Assembly: GCA_012728125.1 (NCBI GenBank)
Contig: JAAYFT010000027.1
Span: 1-56,128, forward strand
Direction of reading: 5' to 3'
Length of the DNA: 56,128 bases
Origin: Tissierellia bacterium
GTDB taxonomy: Bacteria; Bacillota; Clostridia; Tissierellales; Tissierellaceae
The position numbers and the translations under genes were made by a program. The notes beneath the pieces were generated by a model. That model was not told the DNA's origin, ran no database searches, and saw only the letters and a list, made by a program, of their open reading frames with translations. Position 1 is the stretch's first letter, and each line of letters opens with the position of its first letter. Below are positions 47,903 through 55,958 of the stretch, piece after piece.

Positions 47903-48444
47903 ATTTAGCAAATAAGATTACCATATTTAGAATATTTTTAGTTCCAGTATTTATGTTAGTACTATATTCTAATATTAATTATAGTACCTATATTGCAGCA
48001 CTAATATTTATTATTGCTTCCTTAACTGATACCTTAGATGGTTATATAGCTAGGAGCAAAAATATGATTACTAACTTTGGTAAATTTGTTGATCCTTTAG
48101 CAGATAAAATCTTAGTTTCTGCCGCCTTGATTTCCTTAGTAGAATTGGGAAAAGTTCCTGGTTGGGTAGTAGTAGTAATTATTGCTAGAGAATTTGCAAT
48201 CTCAGGTTTCCGAATTATTGCTGCCTCAGAAGGAATAACTATTGCTGCCAGCCCTTTAGGAAAAATTAAAACGATTACCCAGCTACTTGCCATAATATTA
48301 TTATTGCTTAATAATTTTCCATTCTATCTTCTAAATCTACCTATAGACACGATTTTGTTGTATATTTCCTTATTTTTCACTGTAGTTTCGGGAATTGACT
48401 ATATTTATAAAAACAGATCAACTCTTAAAGCAGGAACAAAATAA
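47899..48444 (+). CDS. pgsA: CDP-diacylglycerol-glycerol-3-phosphate 3-phosphatidyltransferase
   Basis: A 181-residue membrane enzyme with the CDP-alcohol phosphotransferase signature split as DTLDGYIARSK and NFGKFVDPLADK, giving the D-x2-DG-x2-AR-x8-G-x3-D-x3-D pattern. It makes phosphatidylglycerol phosphate from the CdsA product. Its ATG overlaps the rimO stop (ATGA). Confidence 0.95.
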   Translation: MNLANKITIFRIFLVPVFMLVLYSNINYSTYIAALIFIIASLTDTLDGYIARSKNMITNFGKFVDPLADKILVSAALISLVELGKVPGWVVVVIIAREFAISGFRIIAASEGITIAASPLGKIKTITQLLAIILLLLNNFPFYLLNLPIDTILLYISLFFTVVSGIDYIYKNRSTLKAGTK

Positions 48445-48457
48445 TAGGAGATGAAAT

Positions 48458-49690
48458 ATGAAAGCTGAAATAATAACTATTGGGACAGAGGTTACTACTG
48501 GAAGTATATTAAATACAAATAGTAAATACTTAGCTGAAAAATTGTTGGAATTGGGAATAGAAGTTTACTACCACACTTCAGTTGATGATAATATAGAAAG
48601 AATAAAAGAAGTAGTAGATATTTCTCTTAATAGGGCAGACTTAATTATCACAACTGGAGGGTTGGGACCTACCCAAGATGATATAACTAAAGAAATTATC
48701 TCTGAATCTTTAGGCTTAAAATTAATTGATGACGAAGAAATGTTGGAAATCATAAAAGAAAGATTTGTTTCACTAAATAGAGAAATGCCTAGTAACAACT
48801 TAAAACAGGCTAAAAAGCCGGAGGGGAGTACTTTCCTATATAATAGGATTGGAACAGCTCCTGGGATTTTTATTCAGAGAGATAATAAAACTATTATAAT
48901 GCTGCCTGGTCCTCCAATTGAAATGAATAGGATGTTTGAGGATGAAGTCATTCCATTAATCAAACAGGACTTTTCTATAATTATTAGATCAATAAATCTT
49001 ATGGATATTGGTGAATCCCAGTTAGAAATGGAATTGAAGGATTTAATAAATGTTGACCCTGAAATCAATATTGCAACTTTTCCCAAAGAAAGTGAGGTTG
49101 AAATAAAAATCATTGGAAAGGGCAATAATAGGAAAGAACTGGAAATTAAGATAGGGCATTTTATTAAGATTATTGAAGATAGATTCAAAAATTATATCTA
49201 TGGATACGATAATATTCCTATAGAGGAAGTTGTTTTCAATATATTAAAAGAGAAAAATTATAAAATTGGTTTCGCCGAATCCTGCACCGGAGGACTAATA
49301 AGTGGTCGATTTTCTAGGATAGCAGGTGTATCTCAAGTATTTGATAGAAGCATAATTTCCTATAGTGAAAAATCTAAAATTGAAGAGTTAGGGGTAAATC
49401 CTTTAACTATTGAAAAATTTGGGGTCGTAAGTGAAGAAACTGCTATTGAAATGGCTAAAGGCCTTCTCAATAGAAATAATATAGATATAGCCCTATCTAT
49501 TACAGGCCTTGCAGGACCAGATGGAGGAACTGATGAAAAACCAGTAGGATTAGTATATATGTGTATAGCAGACAGGAAAAAGGCTCTTCCTATTAAATAC
49601 AATTTTATAGGTAACAGAAAAAACATACAGAATAAGGCCGTCATAAAAGCCTTCTCTGAATTAAGAAAATTTTTATTAAATATTGATTGA
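48458..49690 (+). CDS. cinA: CinA-family protein (COG1058 and PncC domains)
   Basis: A 410-residue two-domain protein. The N-terminal MoaB/COG1058 domain begins MKAEIITIGTEVTTGSILNT and has TTGGLGPTQDD. The C-terminal nicotinamide-nucleotide amidase domain has FAESCTGGLISGRFSRIAG and SITGLAGPDGGT. It is linked to NMN/ADP-ribose salvage and, by name, to competence. It lies just upstream of recA, as in many Firmicutes. Confidence 0.94.
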   Translation: MKAEIITIGTEVTTGSILNTNSKYLAEKLLELGIEVYYHTSVDDNIERIKEVVDISLNRADLIITTGGLGPTQDDITKEIISESLGLKLIDDEEMLEIIKERFVSLNREMPSNNLKQAKKPEGSTFLYNRIGTAPGIFIQRDNKTIIMLPGPPIEMNRMFEDEVIPLIKQDFSIIIRSINLMDIGESQLEMELKDLINVDPEINIATFPKESEVEIKIIGKGNNRKELEIKIGHFIKIIEDRFKNYIYGYDNIPIEEVVFNILKEKNYKIGFAESCTGGLISGRFSRIAGVSQVFDRSIISYSEKSKIEELGVNPLTIEKFGVVSEETAIEMAKGLLNRNNIDIALSITGLAGPDGGTDEKPVGLVYMCIADRKKALPIKYNFIGNRKNIQNKAVIKAFSELRKFLLNID

Positions 49691-49734
49691 CTAAATATTT
49701 GTTTTATTATATTATATATTTGAACGAATGTTCG
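49687..49734 (+). promoter_or_regulatory. recA promoter with LexA box
   Basis: TTGACT (49687-49692) and TATTAT (49710-49715) are 17 bases apart. A LexA/DinR box, TGAACGAATGTTCG at 49721-49734 (GAAC-N4-GTTC, close to the Gram-positive consensus CGAACN4GTTCG), covers the expected start site near 49722. This indicates SOS control of recA by LexA. Confidence 0.82.
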
Positions 49735-49752
49735 TATATAGAAAGGGGTGAA

Positions 49753-49767
49753 TCCAGTTAAACTGGA
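49753..49767 (+). promoter_or_regulatory. Hairpin between the recA Shine-Dalgarno site and start codon
   Basis: TCCAGT (49753-49758) pairs with ACTGGA (49762-49767) around loop TAA. The good Shine-Dalgarno sequence AAAGGGGTG ends at 49750, 23 bases before the ATG at 49774. Folding the hairpin would bring them to an effective spacing of about 8 bases. Confidence 0.5.
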
Positions 49768-49773
49768 ATTATT

Positions 49774-50817
49774 ATGACTGATAATTTAGAGAAGAAAAAA
49801 GCTTTAGACTTAGCCATAAGTCAGATAGAAAAACAATTTGGTATAGGCTCTATTATGCGCCTTGGAGAGAATGCCAAATTGAATATTGAAGTTGTACCCA
49901 CTGGTTCCTTAGATTTAGATATTGCATTGGGCATTGGTGGATTACCTCGAGGTAGAATAATAGAAATCTTTGGACCAGAATCATCAGGTAAAACAACTGT
50001 ATCCCTACATGCAATTGCAGAAACACAGAAATTAGGAGGTGTAGCTGCATTTATAGATGCAGAGCATGCTTTAGATCCGTCCTACGCAGAAAGACTAGGT
50101 GTAGATATCGAAAACTTAATAATATCACAGCCTGATACTGGAGAACAAGCTTTGGAAATAACTGAAGCACTAGTTAGAAGTGGTGCAGTAGATATAGTAG
50201 TAGTGGATTCAGTAGCTGCCTTAGTACCTAAAGCAGAAATAGAAGGTGAAATGGGTGACAGCCACATTGGTCTCCAAGCTAGACTAATGTCTCAAGCCCT
50301 AAGAAAACTAGCTGGGTCCATAAATAAGTCAAATACTATTGTAATTTTTATTAACCAGTTGAGAGAAAAAGTAGGAGTAATGTTCGGAAACCCCGAAACT
50401 ACTACTGGTGGTAGGGCATTAAAATTCTATGCTAGTGTAAGGTTAGATGTTCGAAGAATTGATTCCATAAAACAAGGCGATGAGATAATTGGAAACAGAA
50501 CTAGGGTTAAAGTTGTTAAAAACAAATTAGCTCCACCGTTTAAGCAGGCTGAGTTCGATATTATGTATGGTACTGGTATATCTAAAGAAGGAAGTTTACT
50601 TGATGCTGGAGTCACTACAAACATTATTAATAAGTCTGGTTCCTGGTATAGCTACGGTGAACATAGGCTAGGACAAGGAAGGGAAAATTCTAAAGAATTC
50701 TTAAGGGAAAACCCAACTATAGCTAAAGAAATTGAAGACAAAATACGTGCTAAATTAGGACTGATTGAAGATCCTAATCCTTCAGAAGAACAAGCTTCTG
50801 AAGATGAAAATAAATAG
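49774..50817 (+). CDS. recA: Recombinase RecA
   Basis: A 347-residue RecA of normal length. Landmarks are [16 protein letters not shown], Walker [15 protein letters not shown], the MAW-type [18 protein letters not shown], Walker [16 protein letters not shown] and [20 protein letters not shown]. The acidic C-terminal tail is typical. The ATG at 49774 is the only in-frame start consistent with the family, since an in-frame stop lies at 49759; the nearby Shine-Dalgarno site is weak (GGA) and the strong one is 23 bases away. Confidence 0.97.
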   Translation: MTDNLEKKKALDLAISQIEKQFGIGSIMRLGENAKLNIEVVPTGSLDLDIALGIGGLPRGRIIEIFGPESSGKTTVSLHAIAETQKLGGVAAFIDAEHALDPSYAERLGVDIENLIISQPDTGEQALEITEALVRSGAVDIVVVDSVAALVPKAEIEGEMGDSHIGLQARLMSQALRKLAGSINKSNTIVIFINQLREKVGVMFGNPETTTGGRALKFYASVRLDVRRIDSIKQGDEIIGNRTRVKVVKNKLAPPFKQAEFDIMYGTGISKEGSLLDAGVTTNIINKSGSWYSYGEHRLGQGRENSKEFLRENPTIAKEIEDKIRAKLGLIEDPNPSEEQASEDENK

Positions 50818-50848
50818 AAATAAACCTCCTTTTTTAGGAGGTTTATTT
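50818..50848 (+). terminator. Terminator after recA
   Basis: AAATAAACCTCC (50818-50829) and GGAGGTTTATTT (50837-50848) form a perfect 12-bp stem with a 7-base loop of mostly T. The tail is short on U, so read-through into the SbcD-like gene is plausible; no separate promoter is visible before that gene. Confidence 0.75.
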
Positions 50849-50862
50849 GTGAGGTGTTGGAT

Positions 50863-51846
50863 TTGAAAATATTGTATTTTACCGATACTCATATTAGAGG
50901 TACTAACCCTAAAAACAGAAAAGACAATTTTGTTGATACAGTTGAAAAAAAATTAATAGAGATAACTGATATTATTGAAAAATATGATATAGACTTTGTT
51001 TTACACGGTGGAGATTTATTTGATAGGCCAGATATATCTATATCCATTGCCAGTAGGTTCTCTCTAATTTTAGATAAAATTAAAGTTCCTTTTTATCTAG
51101 TAAGTGGTAATCACGATGTATTTGGGCATAATCCAGACACCATTAGTAGGACAATGCTAGGCTTGCTAGATATACTTGGAGTAATAAAAATCATTAAAGG
51201 CAATGATAAAATTATTCTCGAAAAAAATAATATAAAAGTTCAATTAACTGCCCAGCCCTATGTTTATGATATTGATTCACCTGAAAACTTAGATTATTAT
51301 ATAGTTAAAGATGTAGAATCAGGTGTTAACTATTCTATCCATGTGGTACACGGAATGCTACTTGATAAACCTTTTATTAAAGGTATACCATATACCCTTG
51401 TCGATGATATAAAAGAGACCTTAGCTGATATTACTTTATCTGGCCATTACCACGGTGGCTTTAAAACTGTAAAAATAGACAATAAATATTTCATCAATCC
51501 AGGCAGCATGGTAAGAATATCCAATAGTATAAAAGAAATTGAAAGAATACCAAAGGTAGTAATAATTGATTTGGCACAAGACATTCAAATTAAAGAAATT
51601 CCTCTAAAATCTGCTTTACCTGGAGAAGAAGTACTCGATAGAAGTGAAATTGAGAAAAGTCTATTTAAAAATGAAAGGATAATGGAGTTTAAGCAAAGCA
51701 TAGATGCTGCCTTAGACTTTGAAAAAATGGATATAAATGAAGTACTTATCAAGGTGTCAAATGCAGAAGGAGTTGAAGATGAAGTAATAAAGGAAGCCTT
51801 GAGGAGAATTGCTAATACTCAGATGAAAGGTATAAGTGGTGACTAG
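50863..51846 (+). CDS. SbcD/Mre11-like metallophosphoesterase
   Basis: A 327-residue calcineurin-like nuclease-family protein. The metal motifs are all present: D8-x-H10 (YFTDTHIRG), GGD51 (LHGGDLFDRPD), GNHD at 82-85 (SGNHDVFGH), H163 (VVHGMLL) and GHYH with H195 and H197 (LSGHYHGGF). A C-terminal cap region of about 90 residues follows. It is shorter than E. coli SbcD (about 400). The start is a TTG at 50863, six bases after GAGGTG; a GTG at 50854 is inside that site. It is followed after one base by the ATPase N-half, so the two are probably coupled and form a nuclease-ATPase complex. Confidence 0.85.
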   Translation: MKILYFTDTHIRGTNPKNRKDNFVDTVEKKLIEITDIIEKYDIDFVLHGGDLFDRPDISISIASRFSLILDKIKVPFYLVSGNHDVFGHNPDTISRTMLGLLDILGVIKIIKGNDKIILEKNNIKVQLTAQPYVYDIDSPENLDYYIVKDVESGVNYSIHVVHGMLLDKPFIKGIPYTLVDDIKETLADITLSGHYHGGFKTVKIDNKYFINPGSMVRISNSIKEIERIPKVVIIDLAQDIQIKEIPLKSALPGEEVLDRSEIEKSLFKNERIMEFKQSIDAALDFEKMDINEVLIKVSNAEGVEDEVIKEALRRIANTQMKGISGD

Positions 51847-51847
51847 T

Positions 51848-53290
51848 ATGAAATATATTAAGAAAGTAATATTGGAGAATTTTCAATCTCATAAATACAC
51901 TGTTTTAGAATTTAATGAGCAATTAAATGTAATAGTTGGACCATCTGATAGCGGTAAAACAGCAATTCTAAGAGGGATCAGATGGGTTCTTTATAATGAG
52001 CCTTCTGGAGATTACTTTATTAGGGAAGGAGAAAATCATTGTTCGGTTACTATTGAATTTAGTGATGGTATAAAAGTAAAGAGATTTAGAAGTAGGAGTA
52101 AAAATATATATTACCTATATAATTCAGATAATGATGAAATAGTATTTGAAGGATTTGGTACATCAGTACCTGATGAAATTATTAATGCAACAGGAATAAA
52201 GAAAATAATTTTAGACAAGGATCTTTCTAAGCCTATCAATTTAAGTGACCAACTGGAAGGAGCCTTTCTGTTGTCAGAAAAAGGATCAACCAGGGCTAGC
52301 TCAATAGGTAGGCTAGTTGGTGTAAATATTATTGATGATACTATTAGAGATACTTTAAGGGATATAAGAAGCTTATCTGTTAAAAAGAAAAGTATTGAAG
52401 AAAGAGTGTCAAAATTAGAAGAGGAACTATCCCAGTATGAGTATTTAGAAGAGCTGAAGAGAAGAATTGAAAAAATTAGTCATATTAGAAATGAGATCTT
52501 CACCAAAGAAAAGCTATTAACTATCTATAAGAATTCCCATGAAAAATTGCAACAATTACAGAAAGAGAAAGAAGAAGTTAATTATTATTTACAAAGGCTA
52601 GGTAATATTAATTTTTTGCTGGATATGCAAAATAATATAGCTGCCAATATTAATAAATATAACTACTTAAAGACTAAAAGGAATCAATTACATAAATTGT
52701 CCCAAGACAAAGAATATAGCATGAAAATAATTAGCTCTCTAAAAGAATTACCCATGGTTGAAAATAATACAAACAAAATTAGCAAATTATTAGATCTTAA
52801 TAATCAATTATTGAAGCTTGAATCTTCTCTGAAAAGGGTAAATAAGGAAGCAAGTGAACTATCATTAATTAGGGATAAATTAGCTGGAATAACCTATGTA
52901 GAAAAGAGTTTAGAAACCATGCAAAAAACAATGGAAAGGTTAAAGAAACTCAAAGATATTCAGATTAAGGGATTTTCATTAAGAAAAAGCTTAGCAATTG
53001 GGGAAAAGTACATTGAAAGATTTGAAAATGTTGATCAAGTAATCCATATAAAAGATGATTTAGAAAATAAGATACTTTTATTAAATAGATTAAATTCTTT
53101 ACAAAAAAGCTTGGCTTCAATTAAAAGTGAGATTAATAATGTTCAAAGCTTAGTTAAACAGTATAAAAATACAATGGATATTAAAATTGAAGAATACAAG
53201 GATTTATTGCTTAAACTAGAGGTCTGTCCTTTATGCTTTAGTAACATAGATGATAGTAAAATTGAGCATATAATAAACCACTATAATTAG
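51848..53290 (+). CDS. Rad50/SbcC-like ATPase, N-terminal half with repeats and CxxC hook
   Basis: A 480-residue protein with only the N-terminal lobe of an SMC/Rad50-type ATPase. Residues 1-160 have the β-strand start (YIKKVILENFQSHK), Walker A at 31-38 (GPSDSGKT) and the RGIRWVLYNEP segment. A coiled region starts at about 165. Residues 204-438 consist of five in-register 47-residue helical repeats. A CPLC zinc-hook-like motif is at 460-463, and the chain stops 17 residues later. There is no signature motif or Walker B; these are in the protein encoded at 53555. The ATG at 51848 follows GGTGA; the GTG at 51836 overlaps the upstream gene. I infer that it pairs with that C-half. Confidence 0.85.
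   Translation: MKYIKKVILENFQSHKYTVLEFNEQLNVIVGPSDSGKTAILRGIRWVLYNEPSGDYFIREGENHCSVTIEFSDGIKVKRFRSRSKNIYYLYNSDNDEIVFEGFGTSVPDEIINATGIKKIILDKDLSKPINLSDQLEGAFLLSEKGSTRASSIGRLVGVNIIDDTIRDTLRDIRSLSVKKKSIEERVSKLEEELSQYEYLEELKRRIEKISHIRNEIFTKEKLLTIYKNSHEKLQQLQKEKEEVNYYLQRLGNINFLLDMQNNIAANINKYNYLKTKRNQLHKLSQDKEYSMKIISSLKELPMVENNTNKISKLLDLNNQLLKLESSLKRVNKEASELSLIRDKLAGITYVEKSLETMQKTMERLKKLKDIQIKGFSLRKSLAIGEKYIERFENVDQVIHIKDDLENKILLLNRLNSLQKSLASIKSEINNVQSLVKQYKNTMDIKIEEYKDLLLKLEVCPLCFSNIDDSKIEHIINHYN
52457..53161 (+). repeat. Five tandem 47-residue helical repeats in the ATPase N-half
   Basis: Residues 204-250, 251-297, 298-344, 345-391 and 392-438 align without gaps. Hydrophobic residues recur at repeat positions 4, 7, 14, 31, 34 and 45, with an aromatic or Leu at 24. 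Position 1 is Leu, Leu, Leu or Phe in the last four copies. The DNA period is 141 bases, but the copies are diverged at the nucleotide level. Confidence 0.65.
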
Positions 53291-53301
53291 GAGGTATAAT
53301 T

Positions 53302-53553
53302 ATGGATTATGAAAAGGAATTAAACCTATTAAAAGAAAACTTGGAGAAGGCTAAAAACTTAAAATATAAAGCTGAAGCAAGATTAGAACAACTTAATCAA
53401 CAAGAAAATGAGATTATAAAAGAGCTAGAACAAATGGGCATTAAACCTGATGAGTTAGAAAGTGAAATTAACAAACTTACTACTGAAATACAGAAGTTAT
53501 TTAAGGAAGCAAATGAGCTATTACCTAAGGATTTATTAGAAAAGAAGGGATAA
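53302..53553 (+). CDS. Small coiled-coil protein of the split-ATPase cassette
   Basis: An 83-residue, highly charged protein predicted by eye to be two helices. Heptad-like stretches at about 3-45 (KELNLLKENLEKAKNLKYKA) and 52-75 are separated by a MGIKPDELE turn. No known domain is recognised. It has its own strong TAGGAGGTAT site and lies 11 bases after the ATPase N-half and 1 base before the C-half. It may supply part of the arm or bridge the two halves. Confidence 0.7.
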   Translation: MDYEKELNLLKENLEKAKNLKYKAEARLEQLNQQENEIIKELEQMGIKPDELESEINKLTTEIQKLFKEANELLPKDLLEKKG

Positions 53554-53554
53554 A

Positions 53555-54208
53555 ATGATAGAAAACTTACATGACTTAGATAGTTTTATAAATTATTCTA
53601 AAGAGTATTTATCTAGGGAACTGGGAAAACAAGAAATTATTAAAGAACAAATAATTCAAAATAAGGAAGAATTATATAAAATCGAAGATGAAATCAATCT
53701 ATTAACTAAGGTAAATATATTGCTCCAAAAGACCTCCGAATTTGCAAGGGAACAAGCTAAAAAACAGGTTGAATCACTAGTTACTAAATGCTTACAGTAT
53801 ATATTCGAGTCAGATATTGAGTTTATAATTGAGATTGAGGAACTAAGAGGCAAATCCAACGCCGAGTTTTATGTGGTAAATACTATGGACGATATATTAA
53901 TTAAAACTAAACCGGAGCTTTCACGTGGTGGAGGGGTAGTAGATATAGTGTCATTAGCCCTTCGAATAGCTATTTTACAGACCCATAAACCTAAAATTCA
54001 AGGACCATTAATCTTAGACGAGCCTGCAAAACATGTAAGTGATGAATATATATTTAACGTAGCTGATTTCTTAAAGCAAACTTCAGAATTATTCAATAGA
54101 CAAATCATAATGGTAACTCATAATAATCATCTGGCTGCCATTGGAAATAATTCTTATAGGGTGGATATTAAAGACTCCCAAAGCACTGTAATTAAGATTA
54201 TATCTTGA
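53555..54208 (+). CDS. Rad50/SbcC-like ATPase, C-terminal half
   Basis: A 217-residue protein. Residues 1-78 form a coiled coil. The rest is the C-terminal ATPase lobe: ABC signature [10 protein letters not shown] at 121-130, Walker [13 protein letters not shown] at 151-162 with catalytic E156, and the H-loop VTHN with H189. No Walker A is present; it is supplied by the protein encoded at 51848. AAGAAGGGA lies before the ATG, which starts 1 base after the upstream stop. Together the two halves would make one complete nucleotide-binding head. Confidence 0.85.
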   Translation: MIENLHDLDSFINYSKEYLSRELGKQEIIKEQIIQNKEELYKIEDEINLLTKVNILLQKTSEFAREQAKKQVESLVTKCLQYIFESDIEFIIEIEELRGKSNAEFYVVNTMDDILIKTKPELSRGGGVVDIVSLALRIAILQTHKPKIQGPLILDEPAKHVSDEYIFNVADFLKQTSELFNRQIIMVTHNNHLAAIGNNSYRVDIKDSQSTVIKIIS

Positions 54209-54233
54209 CATTATACAATAAAAGTAATAAAAT
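54205..54233 (+). promoter_or_regulatory. σA-type promoter of rny
   Basis: A consensus TTGACA (54205-54210) overlaps the stop codon of the ATPase C-half, and TAAAAT (54228-54233) follows after 17 bases. A second, weaker pair is TTTACT (54263-54268) and TATAAA (54285-54290). The first gives a leader of about 120 bases. Confidence 0.75.
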
Positions 54234-54360
54234 TAAAATATATGTATTATATACATTACATGTTTACTATTTTCATTTGTCACATATAAATGTATTTATT
54301 AAATGGAAATTAAATGCAGTATGGAACTTGAAAACTTTATACAATTGGAGGTGTTTAGTT

Positions 54361-55890
54361 ATTGAAATTTTGTATGCAATTCTTGGAGCAATTATTGGCA
54401 TTCCCGCTGGATATATTATAAGAAAAAATATAGGCGAAGGTAAAATAAATAATGCTGAAGAGTTGGCTAAAAAGATCATTGAAGATGCAGAAAGAGATAG
54501 TGAAGCTAGAAGAAAAGAATTATTACTCGAAGTAAAAGACGAGATTCATCGACTTAGAAACGAAGCAGAAAGAGAAATTCGTGAACGAAGAAGTGAGTTA
54601 CAAAGACTAGAAAGAAGATTAGTAAATAAAGAAGAAAACGTTGACAGAAAATCTGAAGCTATTGAAAGGAAAGAAGAATTCCTATCAAATAAGTTAAGAG
54701 AATTAGAAGAAAAAGAAGTTCAAATTGATGAAATTTATAAGGCCCAAGTAACAGAACTAGAAAGACTTTCAGGCCTTTCATCTGAAGAAGCTAAAGAAAT
54801 TCTATTAGACGAAATCAGAAAAGACATCATTCACGAATCAGCTCTTATGATTAAGGAAATGGAAAACAAGGCTAAAGAAGAAGCAGACAAAAAAGCAAGA
54901 GAAATTATTACTACAGCTATCCAAAAATGTGCGGCTGACCATGTTGCTGAAGCTACAGTAACTGTAGTGGCCTTACCTAATGATGAAATGAAGGGTAGAA
55001 TCATCGGTAGAGAAGGTAGAAATATTAGAACCTTAGAAACCTTAACTGGTATTGACTTAATTATTGATGACACCCCAGAAGCAGTTGTGCTTTCAGGATT
55101 TGATCCTGTTAGAAGGGAAATTGCAAGAATTGCTTTGGAAAAACTTATAGTAGACGGTAGAATACATCCTGCTAGAATTGAGGAAATGGTTGAAAAAGCA
55201 AAAAGAGAAGTAGATAATGTTATTCGTGATGAGGGAGAGCAGGCTGCATTCGATGTAGGCATTCATAATCTTCATCCTGAAATTATTAAACTTCTTGGAA
55301 GGCTTAAATATAGAACAAGCTACGGTCAAAATGTATTGAAACATTCAATTGAAGTAGCCCATCTTGCAGGAATTATGGCAGCTGAATTAGGTGCTGACAT
55401 AAAAATTGCAAAAAGAGCAGGATTATTACATGACATTGGTAAAGCTGTAGATCATGAGATTGAAGGTCCTCATGTTGAAATAGGGGTAGACCTTGCTAGA
55501 AGATATAAAGAATCAAAAGAAGTTATACATGCAATTGCTGCACACCATGGTGATGTAGAACCTCAAACTATTGAGGCGGTTTTAGTACAAGCAGCAGATG
55601 CTATTTCAGCAGCAAGACCAGGTGCTAGAAGAGAGACCCTTGAAGCATATATTAAGAGATTAGAAAAATTAGAAGAAATAGCAAATTCCTTCGATGGTAT
55701 TGAACGATCCTATGCTATCCAAGCTGGTAGGGAGATTAGAATCTTGGTTAAACCTGACGAAATAAGTGAAGATGAAATTGTTCATACAGCAAGAGACATC
55801 GTAAAGAGAATTGAAGCAGAATTAGATTATCCTGGACAAATTAAGGTTAATGTAATTCGTGAAACAAGGGCTATAGAATATGCTAAATAA
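54361..55890 (+). CDS. rny: Ribonuclease Y
   Basis: A 509-residue membrane-bound endoribonuclease (usual length about 515-520). An N-terminal membrane helix ([18 protein letters not shown]) leads to a long coiled coil (to about 195), a KH domain ([19 protein letters not shown]) and an HD domain ([13 protein letters not shown] and [14 protein letters not shown]). It starts bulk mRNA decay and partners with Pnp. I assign an ATT start at 54361: it is in frame, seven bases after a perfect GGAGGTG, and gives the expected N-terminus. The only in-frame ATG/GTG upstream, or the long extension from 54205, would add 52 residues unlike RNase Y. Confidence 0.93.
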   Translation: MEILYAILGAIIGIPAGYIIRKNIGEGKINNAEELAKKIIEDAERDSEARRKELLLEVKDEIHRLRNEAEREIRERRSELQRLERRLVNKEENVDRKSEAIERKEEFLSNKLRELEEKEVQIDEIYKAQVTELERLSGLSSEEAKEILLDEIRKDIIHESALMIKEMENKAKEEADKKAREIITTAIQKCAADHVAEATVTVVALPNDEMKGRIIGREGRNIRTLETLTGIDLIIDDTPEAVVLSGFDPVRREIARIALEKLIVDGRIHPARIEEMVEKAKREVDNVIRDEGEQAAFDVGIHNLHPEIIKLLGRLKYRTSYGQNVLKHSIEVAHLAGIMAAELGADIKIAKRAGLLHDIGKAVDHEIEGPHVEIGVDLARRYKESKEVIHAIAAHHGDVEPQTIEAVLVQAADAISAARPGARRETLEAYIKRLEKLEEIANSFDGIERSYAIQAGREIRILVKPDEISEDEIVHTARDIVKRIEAELDYPGQIKVNVIRETRAIEYAK

Positions 55891-55958
55891 TAATTTAAAT
55901 ATAATAATATTTATTATTTAGTAATATTTAAAATATTTAATAGAGGGGGCTATTTTTA

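Noticed and set aside
51848-54208. Reading the three ATPase pieces as one frameshifted SbcC pseudogene.
   Set aside because: Each piece has its own start codon and Shine-Dalgarno site, the stops are followed at once by the next start, and all ATPase motifs are intact. A decayed gene would not keep this.
54242-54256. ATGTAT-TAT-ATACAT inverted repeat in the rny leader as an operator.
   Set aside because: It is short and pure AT-type sequence, likely by chance at this composition.
54205-54360. N-terminal extension of RNase Y from an upstream ATG (52 more residues).
   Set aside because: The extra residues do not look like RNase Y, they would precede the membrane helix, and the region carries a strong promoter and the true Shine-Dalgarno site.
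55891-55958. A σH promoter for spoVS.
   Set aside because: No AGGAWWT/GAAT pair at proper spacing is visible; the gap is nearly all A and T.
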